From the NCBI GenBank assembly GCA_009602735.1, contig WELA01013825.1:4690-50084 (forward strand): a stretch of 45,395 nucleotides of DNA, in the 5' to 3' direction. This DNA is from Mesotaenium endlicherianum (Eukaryota; Streptophyta; Zygnematophyceae; Zygnematales; Mesotaeniaceae). The first letter of the stretch is position 1; each line of letters begins with the position of its first letter. The translations under genes were made by a program, and so were the position numbers. Below the pieces are notes generated by a model. That model saw only the letters and a list, made by a program, of their open reading frames with translations, had not been told where the DNA came from and did no database searches. Positions 34,080-44,829 of the stretch are shown one piece after another.

Positions 34080-35525
34080 AGACCCCTATTAGTGAGCCTG
34101 CTACTGAACCTAAACCATCCAGGGTTGATAGGCAGCTAGCTGCAGCTAAAGAGCGTTTACAGAAGTAAAGAGAAGGGACTGCTAGACTGCAGAGTAGACA
34201 TGCTGAGAAGCATGCTCAGGCAGAGCAGTACTAGAAATTGCATAAGATAGAAAATGCCAGACTGAAGAGAAACAATCAGTACCTTAGGAGTGAGAGGCTG
34301 GTTGCTGCTGCTGCTATCCCACCTGCAATTATTCGACGCAGAATAGGGGGCAAGTGTGCCGAGACATGGTTACGCATGGGTGATGATGTGTCAAGTTTTG
34401 TGAGAGGTAGATTTGGAGATGATGGTAGTGCAGCTATAGCGATAGCAAACTTTCTGAACAGGGCAGTAAATAAAATATTGCTTGCAGAGGTGACAACTGA
34501 GTTGGACCTTAAGCATACAATACAAGAAGCTATTTTGAAGGAGATAGAACAACAATGGGAAGCATGGTTTTGCTTGCCAATACAGGCTGGGCCTGTCAAA
34601 TGAGAAGTATCAACTCCTACTCAATCTGCTTTCTAAAGCATATTCTCAGGAAACACGTATGTGGGAGCCCAAGGTGATAGGTGATGAACTCACACTACGC
34701 AACCCAAAGTTGCCGTCTATAAGAAGAGTCAAGGCACTGGCAGCAAAAGTGTATGCAGCTGTGAATCCCATATAAGAAGCGAGAGGATTACGAGTGTCTG
34801 TAGGACTAGAAGAGACGCTTAGGGATCGGGTGAGAGAGTTGAAAAGTAAAGGTTTATCTCCAGGGGGGTTACTCAGGGTGCAAATACTTGGAGACGCGTC
34901 TCAGTGGTATAGAGGGATAAACCAAACAACCATAGCATGCAAGGTTGTGACCAAGGACAACAAAGCAATGGCCAATTCCGCGAGGAATGATGACAACAAG
35001 TTGGTATTTGAAGGCGACGATAGCTACACTAACATCACAGAGAATGCAGTATGGTTGAAGGCAAACTGCAAGAAGGTGAAAGATCAAGGGGGGCTGACAG
35101 TGGGCGAGCAAACATACCCAGTTAAGTTCTTTCAGGGTGGAGACTACAAGTTCAGCAATGGATTACATGGGTTGTGTGGTGCCAGTTCAACATACCCATG
35201 CTTGTGGTGTCAAATCACCACCGAGGAAATAAAGCACAAGGGCGAGGTTGGCACGCTTCGCACGTTGGCTGGAATGCGCGATGCTGCACACTATCCCGCG
35301 TCCTTTCCTCACACTTGTGCCTATTGCAGCAAACACTTTGAGAATGAGTCAGCGGTTGAAGCTGACAAGATGAAGATGACACGTGGCAAGCCTCTGAAAG
35401 AGAGCCAGACAGCTAGACTAGCATATCAAATCACACATAGGGGCTAGAGACACTAGGCGCCCCCGTTCTTTGACATTCCGTTCGAGGACTGTGTGCCTTG
35501 CATACTACATGTAACGATCTGAGCT
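34080..35525 (+). pseudogene. decayed transposase-like coding region (unassigned DDE-like family)
   Basis: One long reading path can be followed, interrupted by stops near 34168 and 34231, a +1 frame change near 34575, a stop at 34773-34775 and stops at 35445 and 35454. The longest intact pieces are 34238-34603 (121 aa) and 34794-35447 (217 aa). The path begins with a charged coiled coil (RVDRQLAAAKERLQK), then a helical region. A domain follows with ILGDASQWYRGINQTT, FFQGGDYKFSNGLHGL and a CLWC zinc-knuckle-like pair, then CAYCSKHF, and FFDIPFEDC after the last stops. The order (Gly-Asp, later Gly-Gly-Asp-Tyr-Lys-Phe, then CxxC) recalls large uncharacterised repeat-associated proteins of corals, sponges and Rhizophagus; the two Asp could be DDE catalytic residues. 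The family comparison is from memory and the transposase role is inferred. Similarity stops at about 35520. Confidence 0.6.
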
Positions 35526-35913
35526 ATTTTAGGCGTATTTAGGAATATTCTCCTAATTACCTACAATACGTTACGCTATTCATCAATTTATTGTTGATAA
35601 ATGATTGCATCTTGATATATTATTCGCCACACGTGTGTGCCGACTAATTGATGGTCGGTTAGCGAAACGACCAAGATGCCATTGCTAAAAGCGTTGTAAA
35701 GTAATTTGACTACTTCGCAGTAGTTTGACATAATTAATCATAAGGTACTTTGATTAATTATGAGATATTAACTTAATTTATCTTTGATTGATTAATTTAG
35801 TTGATATGATTATCATTATTTTTGGATAATGCCCAAGTCATAGATTTCGGATTTACGACGAGTCGTATAGCCGAACGAAGTCGAAAAGTCAAACGAGTTC
35901 ATTATGCAAAGTT

Positions 35914-35985
35914 ACTTTGCAGCCAAGCGGATTCAAACCCGGAATTCCTCGTTTGAAACGTTTACACCTAACCGATTGGCAAAGT
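35914..35985 (-). other. tRNA-like/SINE-like remnant
   Basis: On the minus strand an A-box-like stretch (TCGGTTAGGTGT, from about 35976) is followed by a B-box-like GGGTTTGAATCC (35940-35929). The 72-nt segment begins ACTTTGC and ends GCAAAGT, which would pair as a 7-bp acceptor stem. The T stem and anticodon arm do not fold properly, so it is not an intact tRNA. Confidence 0.3.
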
Positions 35986-36965
35986 AGTTTTTACAAACCA
36001 CGTGGTCATGACAAAACGACGTGTACGCGACTTTTCGCGACTACGCGACCGGTCAGGTCTATTCAAAAAGTTGAATAGACGTGACTACGTCGATTCGGCG
36101 CGAAACTGAAATGAATTGATTTTCCAATAGACGATTAATAATTAGTGAAGATCTTTATATCAGCGACTATTCTTTATGGTAATTTCTGTCAACTGATGTA
36201 ACAGCAAAAGGACAACACACAAGAAGTGGACAATACTCGCAAGTCAAATGCAAGTAAACTAGTATCAATAATGCAATCAGTAAACTCATACATAAGCAAG
36301 GCTAGAAGACAGTGCGTATCAACGTCTTCTCGCCTTGGATTCAGATGTCTCTTAGTAAGTTGTACAAAAGAGTTGGCCTCGTTTCCGAATGCAGAACTCA
36401 AGAGCAATGTCTAGCATATGTACATGGAATGAGTTTACTGTTCAACGGCAAGTGCGATGGCACCGCCTACCCGGGAGTTAACCACGTTGGTAGGACCTCA
36501 GTTAACCAAATCCACCGCCATCTTCCATCATCCCGAATTGCCATCCATCCCAAGGATGTCGTCTGGCCATTTATCTAGCACATCACAATTAGAAGCACGT
36601 CTAGGCGGTTTGCTGCTACCGAGTACGGAAGTCAGCTGGTTGTCAAAGAATGTGTCAGCAAGCTGACCTAAGTTGACTTCAGCCTGCTGCTCTCGACTAA
36701 GTTATTAAATTAATAATTATATAAAGTCCCGTAGATTGAATGTTGACTAAAGTTCAGCTGGCTGAATTTGTTTTACTATTACATATAAATGAATAATATA
36801 TCTACCAATATACTGATTCATTACAGAATCGATCGAAAGTCTCGAAATCTCCACATAGCGTGATTTTGGGCATTCGATCAAAATGGTCGCATTCATTTGA
36901 CCGTTTTCGTTGACATGACCAGTGCTCTAGGTGGTGACTCAAAGCACTCGATGCCTCACGTTGTG

Positions 36966-36983
36966 TGGGTATAAATACCCACA
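36966..36983 (+). promoter_or_regulatory. TATAAATA box inside an inverted repeat
   Basis: GTGGGTAT and ATACCCAC flank a two-base centre, so the TATA motif is the tip of a hairpin. A second pair, TTGTGAG/CTCACAA, follows within 40 bases. A CT-rich stretch downstream would fit a transcription start. No gene is attached. Confidence 0.35.
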
Positions 36984-37289
36984 AGAGTCATTGTGAGTGC
37001 AACTCTCACAAACACGAATACTACTTCTCCTCTCTCCCATTCTTTCTCACAAGTATTTCCAAGTAGAGATGTTTTCCAAGTCTGTAAGTAGCTAATTGCA
37101 ACCTCCATAGAAGGCTCATTCACATGCTTCAAAGCATGACCTCTGTCGCATGCTCTTGACATGTTTAAGCCTTATGTATAACCACTCAATATATTTTCCT
37201 TTCTGTCAGCAACTTGCATCTTTAAATTTGCAGGCACTTGCACATGTGCATGAACTACTTGTTTTGCCATCAACTTGGCTCTTGCCTCT

Positions 37290-37890
37290 AACATAATTAT
37301 AAGACCTTCCTTGTTAGCAATCTGTGTTGCTGTCGGAAACTCTAGGAATAGAAATCAGAGGCTCGTTACTTCTCGCCATAGCCTCACCAAGAACTTGGAT
37401 GGAGTTGGCACGAGCAACCTCTGTTACACAAGCTGCCTCTCGTGCCGATCTCTGCGTATGCTCTTTCTCAGCTTTCTATGTAGCAACTCTCTCTTCTACC
37501 ACGTTTGTATCATGCAGTCTTGCCAACCGTCCAGCTTCGAACATAGCTTCGTCAACTTCTACACCTCCCTGCTGAACTTTGAGATGGTAATCAGCCAATC
37601 TGAATTGAATATGGTGTGTTTTTGCTAATGTGATGTGCAACTTCTTTACCTACATGGCCAGATAGAGCTTCATAAAGGGATTGTGGCACATTATTGTCAT
37701 GTAATTGAACATCGGCTTGTGAGGTTGAGTCTAACCTGTTAAAGAGTCTTCTCCTGAAATTAAGAAGCCAATATGAGGGGTCGACTTTCACAAGGATAGA
37801 GAATACATGCTCACATTGATAACAATGTTGAGCACCAACATGACTGGGACAAGCACATTGGGAGCAGGTTCGAGATCTTAAGTCCCCCAT
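37290..37890 (-). pseudogene. decayed zinc-ribbon and coiled-coil reading frame, family unknown
   Basis: An open frame at 37890-37591 (99 aa) starts MGDLRSRTCSQCACPSH and has a CxxC pair followed ten residues later by CYQC, a zinc-ribbon pattern. It then has SYWLLNFRRRLFNRLD. After its stop the reading resumes one base out of frame (DYHLKVQQGGVEVDEAMFEA) and continues as Glu/Ala/Arg-rich, coiled-coil-like sequence to about 37315, with one stop at 37478-37476. This looks like an old coding region with a frameshift and a stop. Mobile-element origin is likely from context, not proven. Confidence 0.4.
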
Positions 37891-40800
37891 AGACCTCTAA
37901 TTAAGGCACTCAACAGAGTGTGAGAAGGACATTCAGCACTAGGTGCAAGTGCCAAAATCTTAGCCGCCAAACGTTTTTAGGTCTTTCTATGCTTTGCCCA
38001 CCTGTATATCAAATTTTGGGTGAAATCATGAGGAAGTGCGTCTTCTAAGTGAATTTGCGCAACATCTTCCACTCTCCTCCTCACTCATCGCCTCCAAGAC
38101 CCGCTCCCACACAATCACATATTGGAAGCATGTTACAATCGCAAACAAGAAATCATGCAGTCCAACTGAGCAAAACTCATACACGGATCCATTGAAAGGG
38201 GCAAAGTGCCCTAGTGGAAGCGTAGTGACTCACGAGGAACAAAGCTAGTTGCAATCATACTCAAGAGTGCAGCGGCATATCACTAACAAAGCTTAGGGAA
38301 AATACTCAACATTTTGAGTAGCAAGAAACTGCTCACAAATGGTATAGGATGAAAGGCCTTGTCATTACCAACCCGTAGAAATTCACAAAAGTGAAAACTG
38401 ATAAGATTCAAAGAAGTTATGCCTATTTATAATATTATGCCTAAGTGCTTCTCTCTAGGAGGAAGCTACGGATTTTCCTAAGTGTTTGTCAAATCGTCCC
38501 TTCCAAAATATTCGTGAGTAAGCCAGATCAGTCTAATCTGACGTGTCGGGCCGAATTGACGTCCACATACATGCATCAACATTACTAGAATATTCTATCT
38601 TAGACGCGCTAGGCTAAACCGAAACTTCTAGGTAAATCGACCTAGTCGGCACTCCGCGTCAGCCGAACTTACGTGAAGGTTCGAGTTCACACTAACAGGC
38701 CATATCGCTAGACGCTGTCGGTCAATCCGACGGTCGCGCTCACCGCAAATTAAGGACAGTCGTCAACCGACCTCAAAACTAATTAAACTTCGGAAATTCA
38801 TAACTCTCTCAATACTTGACCAAATTCGATGAACTTTATATCAAAATGATCACAAAAATGCACTGTACACTACTATACAATCAAAAAATACATTCATGAA
38901 ACTGAAAAATGCACTTTATGAACCTATGACCTTACATCCATAGAATCAGATAGCAAAAAAATTACTTACAATTTGAATAACTTGTGGGGCATGCCATGGC
39001 GCCAAAATACTTGATAGTACAGCCTTTGAACTGCATTGCTAGCAAAACGGTGAACTACAAGTGCTGATAACTTCTTCCTCAGTTTACCTCAATTTCTGTT
39101 TAAGTATGTACGTGTAGGCCAATGAGCAAGGAACACAAGTTAAGCTAAGAACAAAAGAAAGTAAAGAACTTACCAGACTTCGAAGTAATTAAAGGCTAGC
39201 AAGCACTCGCGTTCTTAACTTCGAAGTCCTCAATTAGAAGTAGTACCCTCTGCGTACGAAAAGGGGTCGCGTGCGCCAAATTTTGGTGTCCTTTTTTCCC
39301 CCCAAGTGAGTTTCATGTGTGAAATACATTCGTTTACCCGAACCAAAGGTGAATATGCTAGAAGACGGCAACCGTTAGATATTCAAATTAATCTTTTTGC
39401 GATCACTGTCATTACTATTTTTACTATGAGCATTTTGTAAAAGAGAATAGCCTCACCTTCACCACGCATATGCTTGTGTTTTTTTCTTATTAAATGGTTA
39501 GTTTTCTTGTTGGTATGACCAAAGCCTACCAAATGTGACAGGTGCATCTATCTTCAAATTATGTGTTTTTTATAAGAACGACAGTTCAAGGGATTTTTAG
39601 AGAGACAAATTTATAATCATATCGTTATTGGCAAAGAATGATCGTCCATATAAATAATGAACTTATGGACGAGATGAAATATAAGGTGAAGGTCAACATG
39701 TCTTCATTATACACTTTCAAAACACGCTCACCCACACGACCTGATACAAGATGGGAATTCCACGCAATGAAGAGAAAATGCCTGGGAATTGCAATGAGAA
39801 GTGCACCCTTGTGGATTTTTTGAGAAAAAGCGTGGGTCACGAACTTCACGTCAATAAGTAATATGTGGTGCGTCTTTTTTCAGTATTACGTATATAGACA
39901 ACAACAAGGAATCATATGATAACATTGGATGTCAAGTGAATGGAAAGCGAGTGAAGAAAGTCAAATGGACCATCATTCTTAAAATTCTACATTCGAATGT
40001 CAATAGATATGAAGGATTTTTAAATTTGATGGTTGGTTGTTTTCAATTTGTTTATGATCATTCGTCGTAATGTCACGTGCAAATGATTTTGATACAATTT
40101 TGAAGATCTGAACGACGTCGTTGAAGGGGCATAGATTTTTGACGAGTTTTAAAATTTGTGCAAGTCACAAGAAACACCATTCACGACCTAATGTATTCGC
40201 AAGTTAAAAACAAGTTGCATCACCCACAAATATATTTTGGCAATATTGCAACACTTTTGAGTAACTTCCCCGTGATTCTTTCACCACCTATTCCTTGCAA
40301 TGACCTTGATTCATTTCTAAGTCTTTGAAAAACATCAAAATTAAATCAATGGCAATCATGTTGTATAGCACAGTTTGTCAACTAGATCCTCATAGTCAAC
40401 ATATAGTTTTATCTAAGCTTCTAAGCTAACAAATATCTACCTTCACGATTACAATATCACACAACTGTTTTCACACGTGAAATCAAGAACCATTGTGAGC
40501 TCGTACGCGTTGTTCAAACGCCAATATTTGTATTTGACTTCTAGACTCTAGCAAATAGACAAATCCGCTTGCCAAAGCCCGTCAACGACTTTTGGGCTTT
40601 TGAAACCAAAAGTCCATCCGGCAATCGACACTTAATTTCAAAAAGCTCGCATTTGTGAAATTGTTTTGGCCAACGTTGAAGTGCACAAAATGTGAAACTC
40701 ATCAAGAGGTATCTTTGAGACGTTGTTCCATTTCAAATTTAGAAGTGGGAGACTCAGAGAGGGATCCAATTTTTACTCATCCATATTGATCTATCCATCT

Positions 40801-41480
40801 CAATGCATCGATCAATTATGTCCATTTTGTGAGTTGCACAGTTTCAAGATGTATGTCCTCCATGTTGGAAGTCATAGAGTAACAAAGACACATTAAAATA
40901 TTCATACATATACATATATATGTATATGTATACATACACATATATATCTAATCATATATACCAACCTCCTCAATTTATACTTCCTACTTCTTGATGGAAG
41001 CATGATATTTTTCATTATTTTGTGAATCCTCCAAAAGCGTGAGAAATTTACAATATTTGGACATAACATTGAAGTACTATTTTGCCCCGAGCAAAGATGA
41101 ACGAGAGAATTGTTGAAGTCGGACTGCCATTGAATCTCTTCTAATTTCTATTGTACGATGTTTTTCACAAGATTATAAAAGACCTCTTGACGTGATTTTT
41201 GCATGGTACACAAAAAATTAAGATATTACGCAAAGTGGATGATAGAAGTACACATATATCTCTTCGTTATTTGAACGCAATTATACCTTGCAAGTACATG
41301 GCCAAATTTGTGTTCGACAGTGAGGCGCCCCTCGAGTACCTTATGTGAGGGAAAACTTAGTAAGGACCGTCGCTCGTGTGAGCTTTGGCATGTACGTATG
41401 CTCGGAGCAATTGTGTACGCGTTTCACCTGGATCGACACAAAAGCATTCGATTATGTCTCTCGCAACTCGCCCTTTGGCG
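37891..41480. other. AT-rich gene-poor spacer
   Basis: No coding sequence is supported; small open frames (38036-38248, 39625-39849) look random. A 28-bp perfect palindrome lies at 40904-40931. The palindromic word ACTTCGAAGT occurs twice about 41 bp apart near 39178-39229. A GC-richer stretch with many CGA/TCG words lies at 38540-38780. Confidence 0.5.
40904..40931. repeat. 28-bp perfect AT palindrome
   Basis: Perfect inverted repeat of ATACATATACATAT and its complement centred at 40917/40918, embedded in a longer TA/CA-rich stretch (about 40900-40960). It could extrude as a cruciform. No gene is attached. Confidence 0.8.
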
Positions 41481-41930
41481 ACCGCTATAAAAGTCACTCA
41501 TCCCATGATTTAGGGCCTCTTTCTTGCTCATGCTTTTTGGTCAGTTGGGGCTTTTTGTAAGCGGCCATGGCGAATCGAAAGGCGTGCCTAGGCCGTGCGG
41601 TGGCTTGTAATGGGGGCGCGGGAGAGGGCGTTCTTGCTCCTTAGATGAGTTTGTGTCATGCGCTTAGAGCGGATGCTGGTGGGCAGCCATGGCCGCTCGT
41701 TGTGGCACGCATGGCCGTTTGCTTGTTGAGAGGGCGTGAGGAGAAGAGAGGGTGGGAAGGGAAGGGGAGGGTGGCCATGATGGGAGGGGCTCACGGATGG
41801 ATTAGAGAGGGAGGGGGGCAAGTCGTTGTGTTGACGGCGAGCGTCGACATGGATGTCGCTGTTGCAATCGCTCGAAGCGGCTTTGTGAGGGGAAATTTTC
41901 AGTCCCCCAACAAAACACAATATTGATCTA
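41481..41930 (+). other. GC-rich island with a TATA box; possible small gene
   Basis: TATAAAAG at 41486-41493 is a canonical TATA box. About 75 nt downstream is an ATG in good context (GGCCATGGC, 41567), but its frame closes after 25 codons. A second open frame at 41645-41926 (93 aa, Gly/Arg-rich, ending SPNKTQY) has no recognised relatives. The island stands out sharply from its AT-rich surroundings. It may be an insertion or a promoter of an old element. Confidence 0.3.
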
Positions 41931-42682
41931 GTACACGGCGTTGGGGCGATAATAGCAAGGAGTGGTACAGAAAGTCAAAAAGAGTATGAAATTAGAATAT
42001 GTTGTCGTACGCAAAATTGATTGTTCTTTTTGATACCACAAAACTACTGTTCACGCGTCAAATGCAAAAAGGACACCCTGGGTATAAATGAAGCGACCTC
42101 TAGAGTCAACACGGTAAAGCATCAACTTGATGTGTGAAGCTGGTAGGTCCACTTTTAGTCCAATTTTTCTCTTGCTTATAAGAATATGCTTGTCTATGAA
42201 TAATAATTAGAATCAGATTCAGAAGTGGCAGAATGCAAAGCCTAAGTAATGTGTATGGATATATTTTGCATGATACGAGAAATCAGAGATCAATTTGATT
42301 GGTTGTAAACCGAGCATGTCTGGTACGACAAATATCGACAAGATTTGCGTACGCAAGACTACCCCTTCAAGGAACTCTGGCACGCACAAAGCAGGGCATA
42401 ACTAAGAACACAAACTGACTTCTTCAGTCGTGGGACATGAAGTATATACGCGAAACTCCGTCTAATGGTACGCAATTTATTTGTCAAAAAGTTTTTATAG
42501 GTACGCAAAATTAGTCTAGTACTGTATTCGACCATGCCCCCGTGTTCGGGATTGAGGCCTCAGGTGGCCTTCGGTGTGTGCAGATTTGAGTCATGAAGGA
42601 ACTAATCCAATTTGATCGCCATATGACATGTTTGCGACTAGCGCTATATATATAGTTCCATGCAGGGCCGAATGCGTCCATC
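41931..42682. other. spacer and HAL3 upstream region
   Basis: A TATAAAT motif occurs at 42083-42089 without an attached gene. The HAL3 promoter presumably occupies the last 200 bases. No coding sequence is seen. Confidence 0.5.
42645..42654 (+). promoter_or_regulatory. TATA-like element upstream of HAL3
   Basis: A ten-base alternating TA run ends 28 nt before the HAL3 ATG. The position is near for a TATA box and would imply a very short leader. Confidence 0.4.
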
Positions 42683-43767
42683 ATGAATGGTGTTGGACGT
42701 CACACTTTATCTAGTCAAGCTCCAACCTCGACTCAGCTGCCCATTCATCCGCCCAGGAAGCCTCATATTCTCTTAGCAGCCAGTGGAAGTGTGGCAGCCA
42801 TCAAATTTGCTACTATAGCACGAAGTCTCTATGAATGGGCAGAAGTAAGGGCAATCTGTACCAAGGCAGCTCTTCATTTTGTTGACAGGACTGCTCTCCC
42901 GTCGGGAGTGAAGCTCTACACGGACGAGAATGAGTGGGAAAGCTGGTCAAAGATTGGAGATGACGTGCTGCACATCGAGTTGAGGCGCTGGGCTGATGCA
43001 CTTGTCATCGCACCTCTCTCTGCAAATACCCTGGCAAAGGTAATCTCGATGCCTGCGTCCACAAGCCCCCCTTCCCACCCTTCCCCCCCTCCCATGTTCC
43101 AAAGTACGGTCAAAGTATGGAGGAGCCACTGCTCTCTGGATCCTCAGTCGCGCTTGCTAATTAGGACTTGCCTTTTGGGCTGTGCCCTAAACAGTTCAAA
43201 CCTGTATAATTCAGACCCTTGCAGGCTAGTTCCATAACAAATTACTTGGACTACCATACTGCTGAGACTTTTTTGACCTGGCGTTTTCTGTGATCAATGG
43301 GACCCCGGGAACCTCTACGTTGAGCTTGCATTCCCATCAAACGCACCAGCCATGACCTCAGCCTGCTCGAACATTGGAGTATGTCAGGTCTCAGAACTGA
43401 CGTGCTGTCTGGCACGATCGCAAACTTGTTCCAGCAAGGGAAGCAGCCAGCTGAGGCCTCTGGTGGCTTTGTCCATTGCTGCGAGTGGCTGCAGGTAGCG
43501 AATGGGATGTGCGACAACTTGTTGACATGTGTCGTTCGCGCGTGGGACTTCTCCAGGCCGATACTGGCTGCGCCCGCCATGAACACGCTCATGTGGGATA
43601 GCCCCTTCACTGCCCGCCACCTGGCCTCGCTGGAGGAGCTGGGCTTCCAAGTCATCCCCACGGTGAGCAAGAAGCTGGCGTGCGGAGACGTCGGCAACGG
43701 CGCCATGGCCGAGCCTGCCTCCATCGAGCTGGCCCTGCAGCAGGCCCTCGCGCACGTGGCCGGCTAG
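42683..43767 (+). CDS. HAL3: phosphopantothenoylcysteine decarboxylase (HAL3-type flavoprotein)
   Basis: FMN enzyme that decarboxylates 4'-phosphopantothenoyl-cysteine to 4'-phosphopantetheine in coenzyme A synthesis. Two exons, 42683-43039 and 43495-43767 (stop TAG), phase 0, give 209 aa, the usual size. The N-terminal 25 residues are variable. Then come ILLAASGSVAAIK (flavin-binding, about 29-41), the active-site His97 in VLHIELRRWADA, APLSANTLAK|VANGMCDNLLTC, the substrate-binding PAMNTLMW (146-153) and the catalytic Cys182 in KKLACGDVGNGAMAEP. All key residues are present, so the enzyme should be active. The 455-bp intron lies at the same point as the LAK/VA junction. Codon GC is higher in exon 2 than in exon 1. 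A TGTAA at 43873-43877 lies 106 nt after the stop. Confidence 0.95.
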
Positions 43768-44670
43768 TTCTCCATGAAGGACCCCCAGGCTCAACGCTGC
43801 GGACGCTGCATGCATGCATGCACACGCGCAGGCGCGTTGCAGGGGCTGGTTGCTGCGGTATGTATCATAGTTTGTAAATAGCGTCATGTTTTTCAATTGT
43901 CTCGCTTTCATGGCTTTGTGCTCCTGCCAAGCCAGGGCGCCACATGTGGGGCTCAGAAGGGGCCTGATTTTGGAAGGCTTCGAGTTGCATGTAATTGCTC
44001 TAGGCTACCATGCATGCGCAGCATGGCGATGGTGCCACCATCAGAGTTCCGTGTGTTTGTGAGCGCCTGCGCGGTGCCCGCCCGACCCTGTGTGATAGGA
44101 ATCTAGGGTGATAGGCCCTGCTGAGAGGTTCCCATGTGTCGAAGCCGTTCCTTTTGCCATCTCTTTTTCTTCTTATTTTATTTTGAAGTCAAAAAAGGAA
44201 AGCATTATTAACCTGCTCAAGGGGGCAGCACAGAAGCCGTGGAGCAGCTCAAGCCAAGATTACAATCTCTTACACCTCTCGAGAGAGGATAAGTGGATAG
44301 CCTTACACACTCTTTGAGTTTACAATAGCCAACAACATTTTTTGGAAATGCAAACTCCACTTGTGCTTCGAACCCCTGTGGAGCTCGTGCAGGTGGGCCA
44401 TGAAAGCCTGAGCAGCAATGACCGCCTGACTTTCAGCTAGATTGGGAGGGACTTCGATGACTTAACTTAACGCAGTCTATCAAACTCAGCCATCTCTCCA
44501 ATGTGAAAGCTGCGCTGAAATCTGGCACGACATGTTTGTCTCTCTTGCTCTTGGAGCTCGACTACTTTCCCTGGAGAAACAGAGAAGGGTGCCTCCAGAG
44601 AAGCAAGTGGGGGTCCAACTTCCACTTTGTGCTGGCTCCTTGACAGGGGGCCGGCACGAGGCCGAGAGCC
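43768..44670. other. convergent intergenic region right of HAL3
   Basis: It holds the HAL3 3' region with TGTAA at 43873-43877. Several minus-strand TGTAA words occur around 44260-44320, about 350-410 nt after the GatB-like stop. No supported gene. Confidence 0.5.
43873..43877 (+). terminator. TGTAA poly(A) signal of HAL3
   Basis: TGTAA 106 nt after the HAL3 stop codon, at the distance usual for chlorophyte genes. Confidence 0.45.
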
Positions 44671-44812
44671 CTACTCCCCATTCAGTTTCCTCATCAGTAT
44701 TTTGTTCATCAGGCCAGGGTTGACTTTCCCTCCAGAAGCCTTCATGACCTGCCATGCCACCTCGCCCCCCGCCACTGCTCCTTCAGCACTCCAGAAAACT
44801 CGCTCCAGCCCC
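44671..44812 (-). CDS. probable last exon of a GatB-like aspartyl/glutamyl-tRNA amidotransferase subunit
   Basis: On the minus strand the frame GLERVFWSAEGAVAGGEVAW continues as QVMKASGGKVNPGLMNKILM and ends RKLNGE with a stop at 44673-44671. The QVMKxSGGKxNPGLxNKIL pattern matches the C-terminal tail of GatB, which transamidates Glu-tRNA(Gln) in organelles. A possible acceptor (CCCCAG) lies at about 44818-44813; upstream of it the frame soon meets a stop. The remaining exons would lie to the right; I could not recognise any up to the window end. The call rests on about 35 residues. Confidence 0.45.
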
Positions 44813-44829
44813 CACTGGGGCCATTATGC

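Larger units (their letters stand above)
35526..37280. other. AT-rich region with tRNA-like motif, hairpin-flanked TATA and an unassigned open frame
   Basis: Starting with TGTAACGATCTGAG at 35511, composition changes and no protein similarity continues, so a solo-LTR-like insertion is possible. One plus frame from about 36187 to 36666 reads polar sequence with only two stops (near 36412 and 36430); no family is recognised. A TATAAATA box inside an inverted repeat lies at 36966-36983, followed by a CT-rich stretch. Confidence 0.35.

Noticed and set aside
39287..42080. GGTGTCCTTTTT and AAAAAGGACACC as terminal inverted repeats of an element
   Set aside because: Only about 12 bases match and the flanks share nothing; no target duplication was seen.
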